Origin: Actinospica sp035552695
Lineage (GTDB): Bacteria; Actinomycetota; Actinomycetes; Streptomycetales; Catenulisporaceae
Length of the DNA stretch: 64,000 bases
Direction of reading: 5' to 3'
Assembly (NCBI RefSeq): GCF_035552695.1
Contig: NZ_DASZKT010000249.1
Span: forward strand, 11,515 to 75,514
Position 1 is the first letter of the stretch. Each line of letters begins with the position of its first letter. Below are positions 31,451-40,707 of this stretch, one piece after another. The position numbers were made by a program, and so were the translations under genes. The notes under the pieces were generated by a model. That model searched no databases. It was not told the DNA's origin and worked only from the letters and a program-made list of their open reading frames with translations.

Positions 31451-32494
31451 TTAACCGGTGGTGGCCCGCTTCGCCGCCAGCAGCCTCCTTCGCTTGCGGC
31501 GCTTCAACGCGAGCGGCATCGTGCCGACCAGCGCGGCGCCCGGAATCGCTCCAGGCAGGCCCAGCGCGGAAAGCCCCACCTGCTTGAACGTGCCCGGAAT
31601 CGGCAGCGTCTTCCAGTGGCTGATCGGCCAGACGACGATGTCCGCGCGGCCCACCACGTTGCCCACCGGCACCATGCCGCCGAACTCCTGGTCCTGGTGG
31701 TACCGGGAGTCCAGGGAGACGCTGCGGTGGTCGCCCATGACCCACAGGTAGCCCTGCGGCACGGTCACGTCGAAGGGCTTGAGGTAGCCGGAGTTCGGCT
31801 CGTCCCCGGGATACAGGTAGTTCTCGTTCAGCGCCACGCCGTTCACCGTGATCTGGCCCTGCCCGTTGCAGCACACCACGTGGTCGCCGCCGACGCCGAT
31901 GACCCGCTTGATCAGGTCGCCGTCGTCCGCGGGCAGCAGGCCCACCCAGGTCAGCGTGCTCTTGAGCCAGTTGCTGCTGGTCGCGGTGCCCTCGGTCTCC
32001 AGCCAGTTGCCCGGGTCCTGGAACACGACGACCTCGCCGCGGGTCGGCGTGCCGCCGAGCCACTGCTCCGCGCGGTTGACCAACACCCGGTCGCCCGGCT
32101 GCAGGGTGTTCTGCATCGAGCCGGACGGGATGTAGAAGGCCTGCACCAGGAAGGTCTTGATCAGGAACGCCAGGACCAGCGCGAAGACCACCAGGAAGGG
32201 CAGTTCGACGAGGAACGGGCGCGGCTTCCTCGGGAACAGGAAGCGCCAGACGACGGCGAACGGGAACAGCACCCAGCCGAGCGCGGACCCCGGCCTGGCG
32301 ACTCCGGCGAGCCGCCCGCCGGCCTCCTCGGGCTCCTGCTCCGGCTTGCCGCCCACCGCCTGTCCCGACGGCTCCGGGCCCGCGCCCGCGGACTCGCTCG
32401 GCGTCGCCGCCGCCGGGACGAAGGCCCCGGCATGCGGCTGCTCGTCCGGATCGACGGCCTCAGGCAGGCCTGTCTCCGGTCTCTCGACGGTCAT
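31451..32494 (-). CDS. lepB: Signal peptidase I (downstream copy)
   Basis: 347 residues from the ATG at 32494 (GAGGGG upstream). An acidic, Pro/Gly-rich cytoplasmic region of about 85 residues precedes a membrane anchor (FLVELPFLVVFALVLAFLIK). The catalytic serine is in YIPSGSMQNTL near residue 135, the catalytic lysine in GDLIKRVIGVGGD, and box E in WVMGDHRSVSLDSR. A second hydrophobic stretch near 300-325 suggests a C-terminal anchor. It removes signal peptides of Sec/Tat-exported proteins. It is a paralogue of the adjacent gene at 32505-33404. Confidence 0.94.
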   Translation of the reverse strand: MTVERPETGLPEAVDPDEQPHAGAFVPAAATPSESAGAGPEPSGQAVGGKPEQEPEEAGGRLAGVARPGSALGWVLFPFAVVWRFLFPRKPRPFLVELPFLVVFALVLAFLIKTFLVQAFYIPSGSMQNTLQPGDRVLVNRAEQWLGGTPTRGEVVVFQDPGNWLETEGTATSSNWLKSTLTWVGLLPADDGDLIKRVIGVGGDHVVCCNGQGQITVNGVALNENYLYPGDEPNSGYLKPFDVTVPQGYLWVMGDHRSVSLDSRYHQDQEFGGMVPVGNVVGRADIVVWPISHWKTLPIPGTFKQVGLSALGLPGAIPGAALVGTMPLALKRRKRRRLLAAKRATTG

Positions 32495-32504
32495 CGTGCG
32501 CCCC

Positions 32505-33404
32505 TCATCCAGTTCCTCGGCTAGCCTTCCGGTCCTGCCTACCACACGTACGCCGGCGTCTTCGGCGCACCTGTCCCGCCACCCGCCCGCCGACCAGCCG
32601 CAGCGGGAAGGCGCCGAGCAGCGCGGTCGCCGGGAGCGCCCCGGTCGGCAGACTGGAGAGCGCGGTCAGGCCCTCCTGCTGAAAGGTAGCCGGAACTCCC
32701 AGTCCTCCGGCGCGACTTGGCGGCCAAATCAACACGAACGCGTGACCCACCACGTCGCTGATCGGGACCATTCCACCGTATTTGTCCGTCATGTGGAACC
32801 GGGAGTCGGCGGAATCGCCTCGATTGTCTCCCATGACCCAGATGAAGCCGGCCTTCACATGCACGTCGAAGGTGATGGTGGACGGCGCGGCGCCGGGGAA
32901 GATGTAGGAGCTCTCATTCAGTGCGACGCCGTCGACGGTGATCCTGCCCTGCTTGTCACAGCACTTGACCTCGTCTCCGGGGACGCCGATCGCCCGCTTG
33001 ATCAGGTCGTGCTCGTCGTCCGAGGGCAGCAGGCCGACGAAGGTGAACACGTCCTTGACGTAGCGCACCGCCACGTTCGAGGTGTCCGGGGTGACGGTGT
33101 CCGGGAGCCAGCCGCCGGGGTCGTTGAACACGACGACCTGGCCGCGCTGCGGCTGCGCGCCGAACCACGGCGAGAACTTGTTCACCAGCACCCGGTCGCC
33201 GGGCATGATCGTGTTCTGCATCGACTGGGAGGGGATGAAGAACGCCTGCACCACGAAGGTCTTGATACCCAGGGCCAGCACGAGGGCTATCGCCAGCAGC
33301 AGCGGCACCTCGCGCCAGAGCTTGATCGGCTTGAGCCGTCGGCGGCGGCCTCCCTTGGGGGCGGGTGCGGGCATCTGCCTGCGCCGCTGCCCTCTCGCCG
33401 CCAC
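32505..33404 (-). CDS. lepB: Signal peptidase I (upstream copy)
   Basis: 299 residues, GTG start at 33404 with GGAGG 5 bases upstream. A short basic N-terminus is followed by an anchor (EVPLLLAIALVLALGIK), serine in FIPSQSMQNTI, lysine in HDLIKRAIGVPGDE and box E in WVMGDNRGDSADSR. All catalytic motifs are intact. The C-terminus is strongly basic (QVRRRRRRTCGRQDRK). It is the first gene of the lepB-lepB-rnhB-DUF2469 operon. Tandem signal peptidase genes at this place are known in streptomycetes. Confidence 0.94.
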   Translation of the reverse strand: MAARGQRRRQMPAPAPKGGRRRRLKPIKLWREVPLLLAIALVLALGIKTFVVQAFFIPSQSMQNTIMPGDRVLVNKFSPWFGAQPQRGQVVVFNDPGGWLPDTVTPDTSNVAVRYVKDVFTFVGLLPSDDEHDLIKRAIGVPGDEVKCCDKQGRITVDGVALNESSYIFPGAAPSTITFDVHVKAGFIWVMGDNRGDSADSRFHMTDKYGGMVPISDVVGHAFVLIWPPSRAGGLGVPATFQQEGLTALSSLPTGALPATALLGAFPLRLVGGRVAGQVRRRRRRTCGRQDRKASRGTG

Positions 33405-33526
33405 CCGGTCCTCCAGTCACCCGGTCCGCCGATGGGCGACCGTCCGCACGCTGATCCGTCGCGGCAGACTACTACGTCCCCTGATCGCCGCGCTGCACAC
33501 CAGGGGCTCGGAATCCGGAGACGCCA

Positions 33527-33566
33527 CCGCCCCCGGACCTTGAACGCTCCAAGGTACCGGGGGCGG
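33527..33566 (-). terminator. Terminator after rplS
   Basis: CCGCCCCCGG (33527-33536) pairs perfectly with CCGGGGGCGG (33557-33566), extended inward by CCTTG/CAAGG. It begins 25 bases after the rplS stop and separates the rpsP-rplS operon from the signal peptidase operon. Confidence 0.8.
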
Positions 33567-33590
33567 CTGAAGACGGCCGTCGGCTGGGAA

Positions 33591-33944
33591 CTACCTGTTC
33601 CAGTCGACCTTCTCCTTGATCTTCGCCTTCTTGCCGCGCAGGTCGCGCAGGTAGTACAGCTTGGCGCGACGCACGTCACCGCGGGTGATGACCTCGAGCT
33701 TCTCGAAGATCGGCGAGTGCACCGGGAAGGTGCGCTCGACGCCGACGCCGAAGCTGATCTTGCGGACGGTGAAGGTCTCGCGCACGCCGTCGCCCTGGCG
33801 GCGGATGACGACGCCCTTGAACTGCTGGACACGGGAGCGGTTGCCCTCGATGACCTTTACGTGGACGTTCACGGTGTCGCCGGGGCGGAACGCCGGGAGG
33901 TCCGAGCGCAGCGACTTGGCGTCGAGCTCAGCGAGCTTGTTCAT
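33591..33944 (-). CDS. rplS: 50S ribosomal protein L19
   Basis: 117 residues, normal size. The conserved blocks are SLRSDLPAFRPGDTVNVHVK, QFKGVVIRRQGDGVRETFTV and RAKLYYLRDLRGKKAKIKEK. The ATG at 33944 has GAGGAG upstream. It is the last gene of rpsP-khpA-rimM-trmD-rplS, and a strong hairpin follows. A 131-base gap before it contains a small GC-rich hairpin near 34031-34046. Confidence 0.97.
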   Translation of the reverse strand: MNKLAELDAKSLRSDLPAFRPGDTVNVHVKVIEGNRSRVQQFKGVVIRRQGDGVRETFTVRKISFGVGVERTFPVHSPIFEKLEVITRGDVRRAKLYYLRDLRGKKAKIKEKVDWNR

Positions 33945-34075
33945 GGTTTTCTCCTCGCACGTGCCACAGGTCACGCACGGCTCAATTCTTCGGGGTGACG
34001 AGGCTGCCGCACTCCGGACGCGCCCGCTCCCCCTGTGGCAGGGGCAGGCACACGGCTGGGCGGCACGCCGAAAAG

Positions 34076-34864
<789 letters not shown>

Positions 34865-34879
34865 GGATAGAGCCGCCTT

Positions 34880-35428
34880 CTAGAGCGAGAGCAGGCCCTC
34901 GGGCGGGTCGACGACCAGCACGCCGCCCTCCAGGTCGACCTCGGGCACGAACTCGGCGATGAACGGCAGCAGGAACTCGCCGCCGTCGGGCCGGCGGACG
35001 GCGAACAGGTCCTGCGCGGGGCCGTGCACCATCTGGTCCACGACGCCGAGCTCGACGCCGTCCACCGAACGCACCGTCAGGCCCTCGAGCTGGTGGTCGT
35101 AGTACTCGTCCGGGTCGTCGGGCAGCTCGGTCGGATCGACGTCGGCGAGGAGCATCGTGTTGCGCAGCCGCTCGACGGCGGTGCGGTCCGACGCCCCCTC
35201 GAAGGAGAGTACGAGGCGACCGCCCTGCACCCGCCCGGAGCGGACGGTCAGCGGGCCGCGCTCCGGCGGGTCCGTCAGCAGCACGGCGCCGGGCGCGAAC
35301 CGCAGCTCCGGGTCGTCGGTGCGGACCTCGATAGTGGCCTCGCCCTTGACCCCGTGCGCCCTGCCGATACGGCCGACGACGAGCCGCAGGGCTTCCTGCG
35401 GCTCGTCGTCTCGTTGCTCAGTGCCCAT
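34880..35428 (-). CDS. rimM: 16S rRNA processing protein RimM
   Basis: 182 residues; helps mature the 30S head and binds S19. The N-terminal RimM domain reads LVVGRIGRAHGVKGEATIEV and the C-terminal PRC-barrel reads VVDQMVHGPAQDLFAVRRPD, then LLPFIAEFVPEVDLEGG. It lies between khpA and trmD, the standard order. Confidence 0.96.
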   Translation of the reverse strand: MGTEQRDDEPQEALRLVVGRIGRAHGVKGEATIEVRTDDPELRFAPGAVLLTDPPERGPLTVRSGRVQGGRLVLSFEGASDRTAVERLRNTMLLADVDPTELPDDPDEYYDHQLEGLTVRSVDGVELGVVDQMVHGPAQDLFAVRRPDGGEFLLPFIAEFVPEVDLEGGVLVVDPPEGLLSL

Positions 35429-35437
35429 ACTTCAGGC

Positions 35438-35677
35438 TCAACGCAGACCGGGCGCTTCGACGAGGTCGATGCGCACGGCGCGGCCCCCGAGGGCATGAAC
35501 GACAGTGCGCAGCGCGTTCGCGGTGCGTCCCTGACGACCGATCACCTTGCCGAGGTCGTCGGGGTGCACGCGCACCTCGAGGATCCGGCCGCGACGCAGC
35601 GTGCGATCGCGGACGGTGACCTCGTCGGGGTGTTCGACGATGCCCTTCACCAGGTGTTCGAGGGCCTCTTCGAGCAT
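35438..35677 (-). CDS. khpA: KH-domain RNA-binding protein KhpA
   Basis: 79 residues made of a single KH domain. The GxxG loop is in DLGKVIGRQGRTANALRTVV near residue 45. KhpA acts with KhpB as a global RNA chaperone in other Gram-positive bacteria. It starts 5 bases after rpsP ends and is cotranscribed with it. Confidence 0.94.
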   Translation of the reverse strand: MLEEALEHLVKGIVEHPDEVTVRDRTLRRGRILEVRVHPDDLGKVIGRQGRTANALRTVVHALGGRAVRIDLVEAPGLR

Positions 35678-35682
35678 GGGCC

Positions 35683-36186
35683 TCAGGCCTCGGCCGGAGC
35701 GGCTGCCGGGGTCTCCGCGGTCGCGGCGGACTCCTCGGCCTTGGGCGCCTCGACCTTGGGCGCGTCAGCCTTGGGCGCGTCAGCCTTGGGCGCCTCGGCC
35801 TTCTTGTCGGCCTTCTTCCTCGGCGTCGCGGCCGGCTTCGGCTCGGACTCGGCCTCCTTGGCGGCGGCCTCGAACAGCGCCTTCTTGTCCGCCTTGGGGG
35901 CGGCGACCCTCATCGGCGCCGGGGCGGGCAGGCCCTTGAACTGCTGCCAGTCGCCGGAGACCTTGAAGATGGCCACGACGGCCTCGGTCGGCTGGGCGCC
36001 GACCTTCAGCCAGTGCTGCGCGCGCTCGCTGTCGACCTCGATGAAGGACGGGTCCTCCTTCGGGTGGTACTTGCCGATCTCCTCGATCGCGCGACCGTCC
36101 CGCTTGGTGCGGGCGTCGGCGACGACGATGCGGTACTGGGGGTTGCGGATCTTGCCCAGGCGCTTCAGCTTGATCTTGACTGCCAC
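35683..36186 (-). CDS. rpsP: 30S ribosomal protein S16 with long charged tail
   Basis: 167 residues. The S16 core is the first about 80 (KIKLKRLGKIRNPQYRIVVA, then EEIGKYHPKEDPS). The remaining 85 or so residues are Ala/Lys/Glu/Pro-rich with short repeats of the type KADAPKADAPKVEAPKAEE. Tails occur on actinobacterial S16, but this one is long and repetitive; the DNA repeat GCGTCAGCCTTGG near 35760-35790 suggests recent slippage. First gene of its operon. Confidence 0.95.
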   Translation of the reverse strand: MAVKIKLKRLGKIRNPQYRIVVADARTKRDGRAIEEIGKYHPKEDPSFIEVDSERAQHWLKVGAQPTEAVVAIFKVSGDWQQFKGLPAPAPMRVAAPKADKKALFEAAAKEAESEPKPAATPRKKADKKAEAPKADAPKADAPKVEAPKAEESAATAETPAAAPAEA

Positions 36187-36321
36187 GGGAGTGGAATCTC
36201 CTGAATTCTTCTTCGGGTGGACGGGCGGGAACGGCGCGTGGGGATTGCTCCGCTTCGCCTATCCGAAGGACGCGGCGTCCGGCGGAGAGAGGGGCCGCCG
36301 AGGCCGAGTGCTCAGCGTCCC

Positions 36322-36327
36322 ATTATG
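36322..36327 (-). promoter_or_regulatory. Probable rpsP operon promoter (-10 element)
   Basis: CATAAT on the minus strand, preceded by TGG (an extended -10), lies about 135 bases before rpsP in the gap after ffh. No good -35 is present. Confidence 0.5.
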
Positions 36328-36372
36328 CCAGAGCCCAACCGCTGCTCCGACCGCGTCGGCGGACGGCAAACC

Positions 36373-37917
36373 TCAGCCCAGCATCTTCTTGAACTCGTCC
36401 GGCAGTTCGAAGTTCTGCGGTACCGCCGGGGCGCCGTTCGCCGCCGCCGCGGCGCGCTCCGCCTTCGCCGCCTCGTCCGCCTTGCGCTTGGCCGGGTTGC
36501 CGGAGCGGGACTTGTTCTTCTGCCGCTGGGCCTGCGCGTTCGCCTTGGCCTTGGCGCTCATCCGGCGGCCGTTGCCGGCGCCGAAGCCGGGCATCCCGGG
36601 CAGTCCGGGGACGCCGCCGCGGCCCATCGACTTCATCATCTTCTGCGCCTCGGCGAAGCGCTCGAGCAGGTTGTTGACCGCCGAGACGTGCACGCCGGAC
36701 CCCTTGGCGATGCGCGCGCGCCGGGAGCCGTTGATGACCTTCGGCTCGCGCCGCTCCTGCGGGGTCATCGAGCGGATGATCGCCTGGACCCGGTCGATCT
36801 CCTTGTCGTCGACCTGGTTGAGCTGCTGCTTCATCTCGCCCATGCCGGGCAGCATGCCCATGATCTTGGAGAGCGATCCCATCTTGCGGATCTGCTCCAT
36901 CTGGGCCAGGAAGTCGTCCAGCGTGAAGGTGTCCCCGCCCATCAGCTTGCGGGCCATCTCCTCGGCCTGATCGGCGTCGAAGGCCTTCTCGGCCTGCTCG
37001 ATCAGGCTGAGCATGTCGCCCATGCCGAGGATGCGCGAGGCCATCCGGTCCGGGTGGAAGACGTCGAAGTCGTCCAGCTTCTCGCCGTTGGACGCGAACA
37101 TCACCTGACGGCCGGTCAGCTGGGCCACGGACAGCGCCGCGCCGCCGCGCGCGTCGCCGTCGAGCTTGGTCAGCACCACGCCGTCGAAGCCGACGCCGTC
37201 CAGGAAGGCCTGCGCGGTGGTGACCGCGTCCTGGCCGATCATCGCGTCGAGGACGAACAGGATCTCCTGCGGGTTGACCGCGTCGCGGATGTTCGCGGCC
37301 TGCCGCATCAGCTCGTCGTCGATGCCCAGCCGGCCGGCGGTGTCGACGACGACCACGTCGTGCGCCTTGGCGCGGGCGAACTCGATCGAGTCCTTGGCCA
37401 CCTTCACCGGGTCGCCGACGCCGTTGCCGGGCTCCGGGGCGTAGACCGGCACGCCCGCGCGCTCGCCGACGACCTGCAGCTGGGTCACCGCGTTGGGCCG
37501 CTGCAGGTCCGCGGCGACCAGCACCGGGGCGTGCCCGTTGGACTTGAGCCAGCGGCCGAGCTTGCCGGCGAGCGTCGTCTTTCCGGATCCCTGCAGGCCG
37601 GCCAGCATGATGACGGTCGGCGGCTGCTTCGCGAAGCGCAGCCGGCGGGTCTCGCCCCCGAGGATCTTGACGAGCTCCTCGTTGACGATCTTGATGACCT
37701 GCTGGGCCGGGTTCAGCGCCTGGGAGACCTCGGCGCCGAGCGCGCGCTCCTTGACCGCCGCGATGAAGGGCCGCACCGCGGCCAGCGCGACGTCCGCCTC
37801 GAGCAGCGCGATCCGGATCTCCCGGCAGGTGGCGTCGATGTCCTCCTCGGAGAGCCGGCCCTTGCCCCGCAGGGATTTGAAGGTCGCCGCGAGGCGGTCG
37901 GAAAGCGTGTCGAACAC
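36373..37917 (-). CDS. ffh: Signal recognition particle GTPase Ffh
   Basis: 514 residues from the GTG at 37917 (GAGGA 11 bases upstream). N domain; then G domain with GLQGSGKTTLAGKLG near residue 108, DTAGR and TKLDGDARGG; then the methionine-rich M domain (KIMGMLPGMGEMKQQLNQ, then the RNA-binding region GSRRARIAKGSGV). The C-terminal about 70 residues are Ala/Lys-rich. It binds signal sequences at the ribosome with 4.5S RNA and docks to FtsY (47376-48563). No 4.5S RNA gene was seen in the window. A long upstream open frame is antisense to the exonuclease gene and is not part of it. Confidence 0.96.
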   Translation of the reverse strand: MFDTLSDRLAATFKSLRGKGRLSEEDIDATCREIRIALLEADVALAAVRPFIAAVKERALGAEVSQALNPAQQVIKIVNEELVKILGGETRRLRFAKQPPTVIMLAGLQGSGKTTLAGKLGRWLKSNGHAPVLVAADLQRPNAVTQLQVVGERAGVPVYAPEPGNGVGDPVKVAKDSIEFARAKAHDVVVVDTAGRLGIDDELMRQAANIRDAVNPQEILFVLDAMIGQDAVTTAQAFLDGVGFDGVVLTKLDGDARGGAALSVAQLTGRQVMFASNGEKLDDFDVFHPDRMASRILGMGDMLSLIEQAEKAFDADQAEEMARKLMGGDTFTLDDFLAQMEQIRKMGSLSKIMGMLPGMGEMKQQLNQVDDKEIDRVQAIIRSMTPQERREPKVINGSRRARIAKGSGVHVSAVNNLLERFAEAQKMMKSMGRGGVPGLPGMPGFGAGNGRRMSAKAKANAQAQRQKNKSRSGNPAKRKADEAAKAERAAAAANGAPAVPQNFELPDEFKKMLG

Positions 37918-38043
37918 GGCGGCGTCAGTCCTCGGTGAGTGGAGTGGAATGCTGTTCTCCCGTCCAGGGTAGCCGCTGCACGAGTGATGTCGGCGGGCTC
38001 GCCTATCGTGAGATGCAGTCAACAGGAAGGGTCGGTTCGGCGG

Positions 38044-38925
38044 ATGGCTACCAACCGTTTCCCCGGTTCGTGCAAGACCTGCGGGACCCAGGTGCTCGCC
38101 GAGGAGGGCGAGCTGCGCAAGGAGCAGGGCGCCTGGGTCGTCTACCACCCGAACTGCCTGCCCGCGCCCGTGCCCGGCTGGCACACCGGCGTGCTCGGCT
38201 CCTACGACTGCGAGACCACCGGCCGCGACCCGCTGACCGCGCGGCTGGTCTCGGCGGCCTTCGTGACCAGCGACGGGCGGCGGTACGACTTCCTGGTGGA
38301 TCCGGGCGTCCCGATCCCGCCGGAGACCACGGCCGTGCACGGCATCACCGACGAGCAGGTCCGCGAGCACGGCACGGATCCGGCCGAGGCGCTGGACCGG
38401 ATCGCCGAACTGCTCGCCGCGCACCTGTCCGCCGGGCTGCCCCTCATCGTGTTCAACGCGCCGTACGACCTGACGCTGCTCGAGGTGGAGCTCGAGCGGC
38501 ACGGCCTGCGCCCGCTGGTGGCGCGCGCGGGCCGGATCGAGCCGGTGATCGACCCGCTGGTGATCGACAAGGCGGTGGACCGCTTCCGCAAGGGCAAGCG
38601 GAACCTGGAGTCGCAGTGCGCGCACTACGGCGTGCGGATCGAGGGGGCGCACGACGCGGCGGTGGACGCGATCGCCGCGCTGGAGGTGGCGAAGGCGCTG
38701 GCCGAGCGCTATCCGGAGGTGGGCGAGGCCACCCCGCTGGAACTGCACCGGCAGCAGGAGCAGTGGAAGGCCGCGTCCGAGGAGGACTTCGCGGCATACC
38801 GGCTGCGCCGCGGCGAGGCCTATGTGGCCGAGCCGGGCTGGCCGGTGCGGCAGCGTCCGGGGGCTGACGAGGCGGCAGTCCCGGGGTTCGCGGAGATGCC
38901 GGACGTGCCCGGCGCGCTGTTCTGA
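38044..38925 (+). CDS. DnaQ-like DEDD 3'-5' exonuclease with N-terminal zinc-ribbon-like segment
   Basis: 293 residues. The N-terminal CKTCGTQVLAEEGEL, with a later HPNC, looks like a small zinc ribbon. The exonuclease core shows ExoI SYDCETTGRDPL (D-E), ExoII FNAPYDLTLLEVEL and ExoIII AHDAAVDAIAALEV. The family includes DNA polymerase III epsilon-like and RNase T-like enzymes; the substrate is unknown. The ATG at 38044 is the first in frame after GGAAGG, though the spacing is long. It is divergent from ffh and converges on a phosphatase gene across a large palindrome. Confidence 0.9.
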   Translation: MATNRFPGSCKTCGTQVLAEEGELRKEQGAWVVYHPNCLPAPVPGWHTGVLGSYDCETTGRDPLTARLVSAAFVTSDGRRYDFLVDPGVPIPPETTAVHGITDEQVREHGTDPAEALDRIAELLAAHLSAGLPLIVFNAPYDLTLLEVELERHGLRPLVARAGRIEPVIDPLVIDKAVDRFRKGKRNLESQCAHYGVRIEGAHDAAVDAIAALEVAKALAERYPEVGEATPLELHRQQEQWKAASEEDFAAYRLRRGEAYVAEPGWPVRQRPGADEAAVPGFAEMPDVPGALF

Positions 38926-38939
38926 CTGTTCTGACGCAC

Positions 38940-38983
38940 GGAGCTCCGCATGATGTTCCACGTGGAATATCATGCGGAGTTCC
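38940..38983. terminator. 44-bp near-perfect palindrome with parS-like core, between convergent genes
   Basis: GGAGCTCCGCATGAT and ATCATGCGGAGTTCC pair with one mismatch around GTTCCACGTGGAAT (38955-38968), whose inner TTCCACGTGGAA is a perfect palindrome. Position and symmetry suit a bidirectional terminator. The core is also close to actinobacterial parS (GTTTCACGTGGAAC as I remember it), so ParB binding is possible. Confidence 0.7.
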
Positions 38984-39001
38984 GCATAAAGATTCCGAGG
39001 A

Positions 39002-40630
39002 TCAGCCGTCGGAACGACGGCGATACAGGGTGAAGCTCTCCAGCTTCTGCATCGTGCCGTAGGGCTGGAGCACGTTGTAGTAGGTGACCCGGATGCTGGT
39101 CGTTCCGCCGGGCTTGGAGCCGGGGTCCACGTCGAACGAGGCGAAGCCGTAGGGGTGCTCCTCGTCGCGGAAGGCCGACCAGACGGCGTCCTCCATCACG
39201 TAGGTCGGCGTGCGCTTGCCGGTGCTGACCGGTCCGCTGACCGCGGTGATGACCTTCGCCTGGCCGTTGGTGAAGAACTCGGTGTTGCTCTTCGAGGAGT
39301 TGCCGCCGCCGCCGAGCACCATGTGCACGGTGCCTTGGCTGGTGTCGATGTTCGCGGCCTCGGTCGATACCGGGTTCGGCGTCAGCGTCTCGGAGCCGGC
39401 GACGGTGCCCCGGAGCGCGTAGGAGCGCTCGTAGTCGTGCTCGTGGCCGCACACGACCAGGTCGACTTCGTACTCGTCGAACAACGGGCCCCAGCTCTCC
39501 CGGATACCCAGGTCCGCGCCGTTCGCGTTGCAGGAGCTGATGATCACCTGGTGCATGCAGACGACGATCCAGTCGATCTCCCTGGACTTGCGCGCCGCCG
39601 CGAGCTGCCGGGTCAGCCAGGCCTTCTGCCGGCCGTCGCTGTAGCCGTTGACGTAGCTGTCGCCCGCGTCCTGCAGGGCCACTTCGTCGTTCGCGACGAT
39701 GATCACGCGCACGCTGCCGACGGTGAAGGCGTACCAGAGCCCCTCGTAGTCCGCGGAGCCGTTGCTGGGCACCGAGAAGCGGGTGCGGAACGAGTCGTAG
39801 CCGATCGCGCCGTTGCCCAGTTCGTTCTCGTGGTTGCCGGGGGCCGGCATCCACGGCCGCTTGCGCGCCGAGCGCTCGTTGTTGGTGAAGAAGTCGTTCC
39901 AGGTGCGCACCCGGTCCACGGACAGGTTCGCGTAGCTCAGGTCGCCGTTGATGAGGTGGAACAGCGGACGCACCTGCTCGATCGCGCCGACGATGTCACC
40001 TGCGGACGGCGCGGCGAGCGTGGTGAGCTCCGCGGCGTACGAGGTGCCGCTCGCGCCCCAGCTCGAGGTCGGCACGCACTGGTCGCCGAAGCTGGTGAAG
40101 GTGAACGGGTTGCGGCCGACCGGCGCGGTCTCGAAGCTCCCGGCATCCGGCAGGACGCCGTCGGCCAGCGCGGCGTAGATGTAGGTCGTGTTCGGGTGCA
40201 GCCCGGCGAGCTTGGCGTGGTGGATGTAGCACTCGATCTTCGAGTCGCCGTCCACGTAGGTCACGGTCTCGGCGCGCACCTCGTTGCCGAAGCCGCCGTC
40301 GGGCGTGCCGAAGCGCACCCGCGGATTGGCGACGGAAGTGGCGGTGCTCCAGGACACGGTCATCTCGCGGGCCGGGTCGTCGCCGAAGGTCAGGTGCAGA
40401 CCGGAGTTCGGCGGCGCTCCGAGGCGCTCGGGCTGCTTCCACAGCAGCGGGGAGGGGCTCGGGGACGCGGCGACCTTGGCGGACGAGGTGGAAGACACTG
40501 CGGCGAAGGCCTCCGAGTCGAAGAGGATCACGGGCGCGGCGGCCAGCGTGCCGGTGACGGCGGCGGCGCGCAGCGCGGAACGACGCGAGAGCGGCAGCTT
40601 GCCCTCGCCTTCGGCGTGATGGGTAGTCAT
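39002..40630 (-). CDS. Secreted purple acid phosphatase-type metallophosphoesterase (Tat signal)
   Basis: 542 residues. A twin-arginine signal (PLSRRSALRAAAVTG) lies at residues 13-27. An N-terminal fibronectin-like domain (LTFGDDPAREMTVSWST) precedes the metallophosphoesterase core with FGDQC, NGDLSYANLS, PGNHENELG, VVCMHQVIISS and CGHEHDYERS. A beta-rich C-terminus follows. It is expected to hydrolyse phosphate esters outside the cell. The first metal motif is usually GDxG; here it is GDQC. The gene stands alone and ends at the 44-bp palindrome. Confidence 0.92.
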   Translation of the reverse strand: MTTHHAEGEGKLPLSRRSALRAAAVTGTLAAAPVILFDSEAFAAVSSTSSAKVAASPSPSPLLWKQPERLGAPPNSGLHLTFGDDPAREMTVSWSTATSVANPRVRFGTPDGGFGNEVRAETVTYVDGDSKIECYIHHAKLAGLHPNTTYIYAALADGVLPDAGSFETAPVGRNPFTFTSFGDQCVPTSSWGASGTSYAAELTTLAAPSAGDIVGAIEQVRPLFHLINGDLSYANLSVDRVRTWNDFFTNNERSARKRPWMPAPGNHENELGNGAIGYDSFRTRFSVPSNGSADYEGLWYAFTVGSVRVIIVANDEVALQDAGDSYVNGYSDGRQKAWLTRQLAAARKSREIDWIVVCMHQVIISSCNANGADLGIRESWGPLFDEYEVDLVVCGHEHDYERSYALRGTVAGSETLTPNPVSTEAANIDTSQGTVHMVLGGGGNSSKSNTEFFTNGQAKVITAVSGPVSTGKRTPTYVMEDAVWSAFRDEEHPYGFASFDVDPGSKPGGTTSIRVTYYNVLQPYGTMQKLESFTLYRRRSDG

Positions 40631-40707
40631 GCCCCGGACGTTAGTCGCGGAGGGTGTCCTGAGCCGTTACCGCGCGGAGAAATGCGAGGTGACTTCCGGG
40701 CGAACTG

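Noticed and set aside
36373..38973. 866-codon frame as one protein fused to Ffh
   Set aside because: The first 352 codons are antisense to the DEDD exonuclease gene and have no Ffh-like or other domain. A GTG with ribosome-binding site at 37917 gives a normal Ffh.
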